Source: Juglans regia
Taxonomy: Eukaryota; Streptophyta; Magnoliopsida; Fagales; Juglandaceae
NCBI RefSeq assembly: GCF_001411555.2
Contig: NC_049905.1
Coordinates: 14,322,586-14,386,585, forward strand
DNA length: 64,000 bases
Direction of reading: 5' to 3'
This document shows positions 10,873 through 20,028 of the stretch, in pieces. The notes below the pieces were generated by a model. The model saw nothing but the letters and a program-made list of their open reading frames with translations. It had not been told where the DNA came from and ran no database searches. Numbering within the stretch: position 1 is the stretch's first letter; every line of letters begins with the position of its first letter. Made by a program: the position numbers and the translations under genes.

Positions 10873-11967
10873 CCTAGGTTGCAAAGACTATATATGTGTA
10901 AGAAAATAGCTCACAATATGATGTGGCACGACAAGAAAAGGGTTAAGGATGGCGCATATATGAGGCATCCTGCTGACTCACTTGCGTGGCAGTCTTTCGA
11001 TAATCAATATCCTAAGTTTGGGATAGAATCTCGAGACATGCGCCAGGGACTCACAACCAATGGATTCAACGCTTTTGGGAATATGAGTACAAGTCATAGC
11101 ACTTGGCCCTTAGTATTGATTCTGTACAATCTTCCACCATGGAAGTGCATGAAATGACATTGACGTATTCATACAGCTGTTAATTGAAGAGATGAAAGAG
11201 TTATAGGAAACAAGCGTTAGAACTTATGATGCATCCACGTCGACATCTTTTCAGATGCATGCTGCAGTAATGTGGACCATAAATGACTTTTCGCCATATG
11301 GAAATCTTTTCTGTTGGAGTACGAAAGAGAAGTTAGTATGTCCGACGTGTAATAAAGAAAGTGTTAGTGAGTGGTTAAAATATTCTCTGTAGTTGTGTTT
11401 CATGGGTCATCGATGTTATCTACCAACAAATCATGCATGGAGAAGAGAATGTGCTAAGTTTAATGGTAGAGTAGAGGATATAATTGCACCAAAAGAGCTG
11501 TCGGGGGAAGAGATAGTGGAACAACTGGTACATGTTAGAGCGAACATGTACAAAGCGTAGTATTTTTTTTTACTTGACGTATTGGTCATCCTGTATGTTG
11601 TGACATAGTTTGGATGTAATGCACATAGAGAAGAATATTTGTGATAATATACTGGATACATTGATGAGCATTAACAAAAAGACGAAGGACACGATCAAGA
11701 CGAGCAAAGATCTTGATAAAATGGGGATTAAACATAATCTACATTTACGGGTGGAAGGCAATAGGGTGGTCATGCCGCATGCATGTTTTACGATGACGAG
11801 GGAAGAAAGGATGGACTTCTGCAAATGCTTGCAAGGTGTAAAATTGCCAGATGGTTATGCTTCAAATATTGGTAGATGCTTGACTCCTGATGACTGGAAA
11901 ATCGATGGATTGAAAAGTCATGACTGTCACGTATTTTTGCAGAAGTTATTACCTGTGGGAATTCGTG
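10873..11967 (+). pseudogene. tnp2: CACTA tnp2 transposase, Transposase_21 region
   Basis: Continuation of the same gene. Visible: PRLQRLYMCKKIA, MMWHDKKR, GFNAFGNMSTSHSTWP and YNLPPWKCMK up to 11156. There a deletion removes the usual block before GNDIDV. Then come MHAAVMWTINDFSPYGN near 11262, FMGHRCYLPTNHAWR near 11399 and DVMHIEKNICDNILDT from 11613, leading into the start of DUF4218. At least one frameshift or indel (around 11560-11610) separates these blocks. The frame stops in LPVGIR at 11967, where family-A copy 1 is inserted between duplicated TCGTG pentamers. The gene resumes at 17559. Confidence 0.88.
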
Positions 11968-12181
11968 TGTGATACCCTGCTCTTCTTACATATGCTTCTT
12001 CTTTCTGACGTACATTTCATCTTTATGACGTAAGCAAATCCCGAGGGTAGAGATTTTGTGATTGTCTGTCCCTTCTACCGAGCGACTGTGAGACTCGTTA
12101 GGTGTGCCAAACCCCGATGGCATGTTTTCAAAGATATCGATCGTGTGACTTCTAGGGCACGCCCAGTGTTTTAAACGTGCT

Positions 12182-12470
12182 GGAAATATTTATAGAGTAT
12201 TTCCTGTGTTAATGAACTAAACTTGATTTTAAATACGACAATTATAATATTCTTGAAGAGCTCCAAAAATATTATAATTGCCAGAAAACATTTTAATATC
12301 ATTATTAAAATGATTTCAACTACTTTAGATATTATGGGATTTAAATTATGTTGAAATCTTTTATTAATTAAATAGTTTTATTCTCTTTAATATGTTAAGT
12401 GAGACTTCATCATTTTATTAATGATGAAGGAATATTATTTTATAAACTAATGATAGTTTAAAATAATATT
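12182..12470 (+). other. Run of five consecutive hairpins, conserved in all family-A copies
   Basis: Perfect stems in order: GGAAATA/TATTTCC (12182-12204); CAATTATAATATT/AATATTATAATTG (12239-12280); CATTTTAATA/TATTAAAATG (12289-12312); CTTCATCATT/AATGATGAAG (12405-12429); AATATTATTTTA/TAAAATAATATT (12431-12470). The equivalent spans are 20243-20534 (copy 2), 38425-38718 (copy 3) and 45266-45557 on the minus strand (copy 4). Several stems differ in sequence between copies yet keep pairing. The function is unknown; it lies upstream of the candidate promoter. Confidence 0.7.
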
Positions 12471-12574
12471 CTACCTTAATTCCTCTTAGCGCTTTTAATT
12501 AAGTTAATATTTATACATTTTAAATCAATGTTTGAGATCCACCGTTAGAACGTTACGTGGATCCCCAAACGAAG

Positions 12575-12640
12575 GGACTGGGTTAAATACCCAAACCCCT
12601 TCTCTTTCTCCCTCATTTTCTCGTAGCTCTCTCTCTCTCC
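12575..12640 (+). promoter_or_regulatory. Candidate family-A promoter
   Basis: TTAAATA at 12583-12589 lies just ahead of a CT-rich start region (CTTCTCTTTCTCCCTC), the usual layout of plant TATA and pyrimidine-rich initiator. The same GGGTTAAATAC block occurs at about 20648 and 38833, and inverted near 45150. Transcription from here would run across the GC island and minisatellite. This is inference from layout and conservation only. Confidence 0.35.
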
Positions 12641-13959
12641 TCCCTTTCCCAAGCGTACGTTGTACGTAGCCCATCCCCCCCCCTAGCCGAAGCTCCATGC
12701 CTCAGCCCGGCACCGCAGTGCGTCGCCAGCTCTCACCGTCGGCACCACCGGCTGCACCTCACTCGGGCGAGCCTCCCTAGCCCAGCCCCTCTCTCTCACA
12801 CTCTCTCTCTCACACTCTCTCTCTCTCTCCCCTGGCCATGCATAGCCCGAACGGGCTTGGTGTCCATTGCGCCGCTGTGCGCCACCCAATGGCACCACCA
12901 CCTCCACGGCAACTTTCTCTTCCACTGGCCATCACCCTCCAGCGAGCTCAGGCCCTCCCATACAGTCACCTTCTCCATCGCACACACAAGAGACCCATGC
13001 ACAGCTTCACTGTGCGCTGCCTCTTGTACCGCCGTACGAGACACTCAGGGCCACTAGGCACCGCCACGAACCTCCTTCTCCCTCCCCCTTACTCCTCCAC
13101 GTGATCCATGGCCAGAAGCCCCTCCTCCACGCACGGGTTGCACAGCTCTCACCGCCGTGCATTGCCACCCACGGTGATGGACCACCACCTTCAGCCTCCT
13201 CAAGCCACCACCAAGCCATCCCAGCCATCCACGACCCCGATCTGCCACCCATGCACACACACTCTCTCTCACTCTCCCACAGCTTCTCCCTCCCCCTTAC
13301 ACGGCCATTCCTCCCTCCTCCATCGTGAGCCCCCGTGGCACTACCCCAGTGCCATCATGAGCTCCACCAGCAACCCCTCAGCCCAACCCTAGGTCCAAAC
13401 CACCACTTTGAGTGGTGGGTAGTCACTGCACGTGATGGACAGCCACTGCGTGTGGTTGACCGCCACTGTACACAACTAGATCTGTCGTGTTACGCTCCTT
13501 ACCATCATCACAAAGCCACCACGAGCCCTTCCAAGACCACACCTAGCTATCCAAACGCCTAAACAGTTAACGTACGTGGGTTAGCCGCCACGTACGATAC
13601 TTCCGACATCATCGGCTGTGACGATCCAGGAGCAACGCACAGGTTATCCCGTCGATGGTATAACCCTTTATCCCTCATATTTATGCTAGATATTGATTAG
13701 TTGACTAGGTTGTGGACGGTACCGTTGGTATTTGTGAAGTCGTGGTATTGTGATGTGGTGCTGTGTGATGAAGTGTTGGGCTTATCTTTGTAGTGAGGTG
13801 ATGTGATGAGATGCGTATGGGAGGTGTTGGGCATATCTATGTTGGGTAGAGATGTATTGTGCCATGTAGTGTACTGCGAAGTGTTGGGCGTAAATGGGAA
13901 GTGTACTGCGTAGTGTTGTGGATTGTGTTGTAATGGTGGCGTGGTGTTTGTGGAATGGG

Positions 13960-14889
13960 AAGAGTACACGTTGGGTGTACTCTGTGTGTGGCGTAGTGAG
14001 AGATAAGGAGAGTATATGTAAAATATACCCTCTTGGCATATTGTGGAACAGGAAGAGTACACGCTGAGTGTACTCTATATGGCGTAATGCATAATGCGTG
14101 TGAAGGGAGTACACGAGGAGTGTACTCCATGTGGTATAGTAAAGCACCATATGGCGGGTATGCCATAATGGTGATGTGGCATAGTGCATGTAAAAGGAGT
14201 ACATGAGGAGTGTACTCCATATGGTGGAGTGATGCACGATATGGTGTATATGCCACAATGGTGATGTGGTGTGGTGTGTATGAAGGGAGTACATGTGGAA
14301 TGTACTCCATATGGCAGAGTGATGCACCATGTGACGGGTACGCCATAATGGTGATGTGGCGTGATGTGTATGAAGGGACTACATGTGGAATGTACTCCGT
14401 ATGGCGAAGTGATACACCATGTGGCAGATATGCCATAATAGTGATATAGCGTGGGGTATGTGGAGGGAGTACACAAGGAGTGTACTCCATGTGGTATAGT
14501 GATGCACCATATGGTGGGTATGCCATAGTGGTGATGTGGCGTATGTGAAGGATGCACCATATGGCAGGTACGCCATAGTGGTGATGTGGCATAATGCCTA
14601 TGAATGGAGTACACATGGAGTGTACTCCATGTGGTGAGCGATGCACCATATGGCAGGTACACCATAGTGGTGATGTGGTGTAATGCATATGAATGGAGTA
14701 CACATAGAGTGTACTCCATGTGGTGGAGTGATGCACCATATGGCTGGTATGCCACAGTGGTGATGTGCCGTATGTGAATGGAGTACACGAGGAGTGTACT
14801 CCATGTGGTATAGTGATGCACCATATGGCGGGTATGCCATAGTGGTGATGTGGTGTATGTGAATGGAGTATACGTCAAGTGTACTCCAC
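13960..14889. repeat. Family-A minisatellite, copy 1 (about 90-bp unit)
   Basis: Tandem, diverged units of about 85-90 bp. Each contains a first inverted repeat GGAGTACAC/GTGTACTCC (for example 14780-14802) and a second one CACCATATGGC/GCCATAGTGGTG (14819-14847). Because 90 is a multiple of three and stops are rare, long frames run through the array on both strands. I regard these as by-products, not genes. Confidence 0.85.
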
Positions 14890-17558
14890 ATGGCAGTGAC
14901 ACTCCGTGTGGCGTGTCGTAGAGATAAGGATGATTATGTGATTGATGGGCGTGGAACGTGATGGGTAATGTCAGGAACTGTGGAACAGTGTCCCAAAGTA
15001 GTTATGGCGTAGCCTGTAGTCTGAGGTGGCAAGTGTCACCGTGATGGACTTATGGCTAGGAGTATGCGTGAAGTAGCAGAACGAGTATAAGAGTGCGTAG
15101 TGGAAGCATGATTGAGGAATGTGATGAGGTGACATGACTATTGACAGTCGTGCTTGTGATGTGTTAAGTAGTGAAACAAGTGTAAGAGTACGCAGCGGAA
15201 GCATGACTGGGCAACGTCGCGAAGTGACGTGGTTATTGGCAGTTATGCTTATGATGGGTGAAATGTTAGAGTGTAGGAATGGCGTAATGGGAGTGTGATG
15301 AGAGGTCACGATGTGATAGGGGTACATGAAGAACTGTACTCATGATGAGTTAGGAGTTGACATAGTAAAATGTTGGGTAACGCGACAAGTTCATGGTGTA
15401 GCTTGGGTGTCGTCTCGAGCTATATGACGTGACCTAAGGCGTAGTTGTGAATGGGTCTTGTCGTGTTAAGTGTTGGGATGAACTGTCAAAAGAGAAGGGT
15501 AGCGTGAAGGGTCATGCTAGCCTGGTTAAGAGAAGGTTGATATCGGAGTATGGTGCTTGTTTACACAAGCAAGTGATCAATGTGTCATATGTTGATCTTA
15601 GGTGATAAAGGGGTAAGGTACATGTGTAATATGGTTACACACATGTGCCGGACGGATTCACCATTTGTGCCTCAGAGTTGGCTTAGAGTCGTGTGGCCTG
15701 TATGGATGGGAATGAGGATTAGTATGGACTAAGGTGCATGAAGATAGTGACAGGTGTATTATCTAGGATTGGGATGTGTGATTCCATCGGTCAGAATCAT
15801 GTGTCGGAATGTGGTTGTAAGGAGAGTAAGACGAATGTCTTAGTGTCTTAATCCTAAGGTGAATCATGGGTTCACTTTAGTGGATGAGCACTCGAGACAA
15901 GACTTTGAGTTGGAAGATGTGGTGACCGTAAGTGGTCCCTGAAGGGTTTAGCATAGTAAACGGCACTTAAGTGCACGGGATAGAAGGAGAGTGCTCCAAG
16001 TATAGCAAAGTTCTAATTATAGTTTAAGTTGCTTATGCATTAGATAGAAAATGACGCTAAGGTATCTGTATGCATGTAGGTTGCCATCTGACAAGCACAT
16101 GAATGGACTGCATGATATGCAAATAGCGTGGAGTCTAGGTAAGTGTTACGTTCATACTCTTCTAGAGTTTTCCAAGATACAAGAAACGATTTTCCTTTAA
16201 GATGCTTACGAAAAGAAATGAAAGATGCTTTACGAAAGAAAATGCTAAGCGTTCAAAGGTATAAGTATGTACAGGCCCCTCCTTGCCAGCCCCTGTTTAT
16301 GCAACCAAAGTATTAATTGTATGCAAGTGAATGGATGACTATATGCTGTATCTATTGTATATATTTTCTAAGAAAATCCACAAACTGATGAAAATGCAAG
16401 AAAGGCATGAAAGCGGATGCTTTTATGGATCCTATGAACCGACGCTTTTATGTGCGCCACAAGGTGATGCTCCTAGAGGCCATGAAAGACGACGTTCAAG
16501 GTGATGCTTATGGATGCCATGGAAGCTGACGTTTAAGCCCATGTATGTTCTTAAATGATGTTTTCCATCAACGGACTGTTAAAGAAAGGATAGAACTGAA
16601 AAAGGAAAAGACGATTTTCGGACTTACGCCCAAATGATGTTTTTATCATGAAAATAAATGTTTCTAATGGAAATGAATGTTTTCTCATGAAAGGACTGTT
16701 AAATGAAAAAATGAAATGAATGAAAGCTCCACCTCTTTCGAGCTGACATGAATGAATGAATGAAAATAAAGAAAGAAATGAAAGCATGAAATGTATGAAG
16801 ATACGTAACGGCCACATGAATGAATGAAAAGGGTACCAATGAATGGGCAGATTGCAATGCCGGGTAAGTAGTACTGGTAGTGCACCCAGTGCTGCCCCCT
16901 GACTGAAAAGGAATTCCCAACCCATGGCCACGGGCAGAGTCAGGGCTAACTCTAACACACGGGGCATAACAGTGTGTATTGGCCTATGAAAGTTATAAGA
17001 ATGAATGGATGAATGCATGTATGTATGAACGCACGAATGCATGAACCTTTAAGAAATGAAGGCACTAATGGAAAACACGTTTTAGAGAAAGGAAAGCCTT
17101 TTGAAAGAAAAACTTCGTCTAGTGACGTTTTCAAATGAACGCACGTATGACACGTATGCATGCATGTAATAGTATGTATGAATGACGAATGCATGAATGA
17201 AAACCTATGTTGCTATATTTTAACTGTATGAAGTAATGCTTACGAGTTTTCGACTCATTTTAGTTTTTATGCATGTCCCTCCCCCCCCACAGGAATCGCA
17301 TGATCAGGACGGACACGGCCCATGGGGAAGAGCACGGAAGTCTAGGCACGAGTTTTAAATGTACGAGAGGCCTTTTTATTGTAAGATTTATGTTTTCCGC
17401 TGTAAACCTCTTTTATCCTAAGCACATTTTAATTTATAAACGTGTAGTCTCGCACCCTGGGTATGCAAGTGAAAAGTTTTAAATCGGATGGTAATTCCCA
17501 TCGCCCTTTCTAAAATTTTTTTTTTGTAAAAAGTCACACCACAAGGACGGGCGTTACA

Positions 17559-19240
17559 TCGTGGGAAGCTGACATCTACTGTACGTGTCGCCATATCCCA
17601 ACTCTGTATGTTTTTTAAGGATTTGTGCGCTCAGGTAGTAAATTGAGATGTCTTGCGAAAATTGGAAGCAGACATTGTTACTATAATATGTAAATTCGAG
17701 CAGATCTTTCCACCATCATTTTTTGATGTCATGGTCCATTTAGTAATACATTTACCGCGAGAGGTAATGTTGGGTGGACCGGTGCAATTCCATTGAATGT
17801 ATCCTGTTGAAAGATATTTGGGTAGACTGAAGCGCACTGTTGGGAATAAAGTCAGAGCTGAGGGTTCAATAGTAGAGGCCTATATACACGATGAATGGTT
17901 AACATTTTTCTTCTCTATATCTTCATGGTGTTGAGACACGATTTAATCGTCAAGGGAGAAATGCTGATCTTGCTACTCCACCTCCTCATGAGCTATTAGT
18001 GTTTTCGCAAAATATACGACCCTTGAGTGCACAAACGGGTTATGATTTAATTGATGGAGAGTTGGGTAAAGTTCGGTGGTGTGTACTAAATAATTGCCAG
18101 GAGATTGATGATTATCTCAGGTATGTCGTTCCATGCTTCGAATAATTCTAATGTTCTTCAAGTTTAACTATAACTGTTGTGCTCAAAATAAACTTCTCTT
18201 GCATTTATCTATAACAGTGAGCACATTGACAAACTTAGGACGGAAGGCGTAGAAAACATAGAGGTAAGACATGAGGAAGAATTTTCCAGATGGTTTGAAG
18301 AACGTCTATGAACTAACTTATATATATGTTATATTTTGATACTTTCAACTATAGATAATGAAATAATAAATATATACTATTTCAATTGTTAGATTTTGTA
18401 AGAACGTGCTCGTGATTCCGGATCAATTTCGTTTGAATTGTATGCATTGGCCTGTGGTCCCTCAGATAGACCACTTCGATACACTGTATGCACGGTTCGA
18501 GGTTATAGATTCCATACTCAGGACCGTAAACGTAATAGAAAGACTCAAAACTCTAGTGTGTTGGTCGAGGGGAGTCATGGAACAGATGATATTGACTATT
18601 ATGGTGTCAAACGTGATATTATCGGATTGAAATATCTGGGTGGGTCTGTAACATATGTCTTTAAATGTGATTGGTGGGATATAGGCAGTGGTCGGGTTTC
18701 GATACATATGGATAATCACTTTACGAGTGTCAATACTGCATCTAAATGGTATGAAGATAATCCATTCGTATTGGCTTGTCAAGCTACCCAAGTCTATTAC
18801 TTGATTGATCTAATGAAAAGTGCTGATGAAGATAATGGAGAGATAACTTGGCTAGTTATATAAAAATTTGTCCCTTGAAATATATATGAAGCAGGAACGA
18901 GTGCAGATTATGAGAATAGTGGAGATGAAGATGACACTCCGATTGTAGAGGCATACTAGGAAGATGGAGAGGGTATTAACTTGTTTGTTGACCTCGGTGC
19001 ACTCGAGTTGCTCCCCTTGTGTAGAGATGATGTCCCACCCATCTGTATTAAATGATCATTCAATTCAAGTAAGTGAGGAGGAAGAAGAAGAAGAGTCAGA
19101 AGATGAAGACGAAGACGAAGCAGAATCTGGCCAGAAGGTGGATAAGGAGGATGAAGAAGAGGTGCATGATGATGATGAAAATGTTATTGAGGGAGATTTT
19201 GAAACAAATATGGAAAATACATCTGAAGATGAAGAATAAA
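17559..19240 (+). pseudogene. tnp2: CACTA tnp2 transposase, C-terminal part (DUF4218, DUF4216)
   Basis: The gene resumes after copy 1. DUF4218 blocks: FFKDLCAQVVN, CKFEQIFPPSFFDVMVHL near 17690, YPVERYLGRLKRTVGNK near 17800, GSIVEAYIHDEW near 17866. A likely intron is 18121-18217 (GTATGT...AACAG), followed by RHEEEFSRWFEERL. DUF4216 follows: NSSVLVEGSHGTDDIDYYG near 18550, IIGLKYLGGSVTYVFKCDWWD near 18619 and ASKWYEDNPFVLACQATQVYY near 18740. The end has the typical LLPLCRDDVPPICI block near 19006, then a Glu/Asp-rich tail in another frame to 19239. Stops occur at 17646 and around 17930. Not functional. Confidence 0.88.
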
Positions 19241-19339
19241 AGTACTAAATATTTTATTCATATAAGTGACTATAAAATATCTTGAATTTTCAACATTTCT
19301 TCTAATTAATTTTCTTTGATATAATTAATTATTTTCAAG

Positions 19340-20028
19340 AATGCCGCAAAAACAACAACAAAGAAATGTGCCTCCGCCAAGTCCAAGTCCCGAACCCATT
19401 GAGGACTCCCCACTCAAGGAATCCGCTCCTGCAGATCAAGTTAACATGCAAGAGAACAACAGCTAGTCCACACCTACTAGTAAGGAAATATTGTCGTTGA
19501 TAATTAATTATATAGTTAATACTTTTGTCTCAATAACTATATAACTATAATTATACTATCTATTATCATGTAGTTGATGAATCTGCACATCGCGGTCGTG
19601 ACTATACACGTGGCATTTCTCTTGAGAAAAAGAGAAGGCACGGAAAAATTAAGATCATCATTCCTGATAATTCTAATGGTGAAGTGGATGATAGTGCAGC
19701 ATCGCTTTCCTCCTATATTAGCTCAGTAGTTCGAGCTTATGCTTCATTTTATGTGTGCTCATGGCGAGATATTCTGAATGAGATTAAGAAGTACATTTGA
19801 AGTCGTGTGTTGGTGAGTTTACTTTGAGAGTACATTTTTTTCACCTAGATTAATATATCATATTTTTTACCAAATTTACTTGTTAGGATGAATTCGACCT
19901 CGACTTTGACCGTTGCGAGGACTTGAGAACCGTGAATGAGTTGATGGCTACACTATTCCGACGTCACAATGGACGATGTCATGACCACTTCAAGAAGTTT
20001 GAGATGTTGGAAGAGGCTACGCAGTCTC
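19340..20028 (+). pseudogene. CACTA TNPA/Ptta-like gene (Transposase_24 type), 5' exons
   Basis: Second gene of CACTA-1. It starts MPQKQQQRNVPPPSPSPEP at 19341, followed by a Ser/Pro/Glu-rich segment with a stop near 19467. A further exon has GRDYTRGISLEKKRR near 19590 and KIKIIIPDN near 19647, the arrangement seen in Ptta/En-Spm accessory proteins. A GT-AG intron fits 19812-19886, then DEFDLDFDRCEDLRTVNELM and FEMLEEATQSL up to 20028, where family-A copy 2 is inserted (TSD GTCTC). TNPA-type proteins bind the subterminal repeats of CACTA elements and assist excision. The assignment is from gene order and motifs; the gene resumes at 25565. Confidence 0.72.

Larger units (their letters stand above)
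11968..17558 (+). mobile_element. Family-A giant solo-LTR-like element, copy 1
   Basis: A 5591-bp insertion that starts TGTGATACCC and ends GGGCGTTACA, flanked on both sides by TCGTG (11963-11967 and 17559-17563). It interrupts the tnp2 coding sequence, which resumes exactly after the second TCGTG. Internal order: hairpin run (12182-12470), candidate promoter (about 12583), CT-rich and then GC-rich island (12600-13560), conserved CGTACGTGG/CCACGTACG stem (13571-13596), minisatellite (13960-14889), and a long unique tail with ATGAATGAATG-like short repeats (16700-17200). I find no gag, polymerase or transposase. TG...CA ends plus a 5-bp TSD argue for a solo LTR, though the size is extreme. The alternative is an unknown non-autonomous element type. 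Confidence 0.8.

Noticed and set aside
12683..13562. Several overlapping frames on both strands in the GC-rich island (also 20687-21619, 38853-39694, 44018-45142)
   Set aside because: GC-rich DNA has few stops. The frames overlap each other on both strands, are Pro/Ser/His- or Arg/Gly-rich low complexity, and are not preserved between copies.
13837..14739. 300-codon minus-strand open frame (and similar ones at 14075-14902, 21744-22481, 40390-41259 and plus 37239-38221)
   Set aside because: They are translations of the minisatellite, open in more than one frame on the same array, with no start context, domain or codon signal. Described as repeats instead.
11968..17558. DNA-transposon interpretation of family A (terminal inverted repeat TGTRAYRCCC)
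   Set aside because: The inverted similarity is only about 10 bp, the ends are TG...CA and the duplication is 5 bp, which fits LTR-type integration better. Kept as an alternative only.
18964..19239. Separate acidic protein gene
   Set aside because: Its first half overlaps the C-terminal block of tnp2 in another frame. The Glu/Asp-rich part is more likely a tnp2 tail or spacer.
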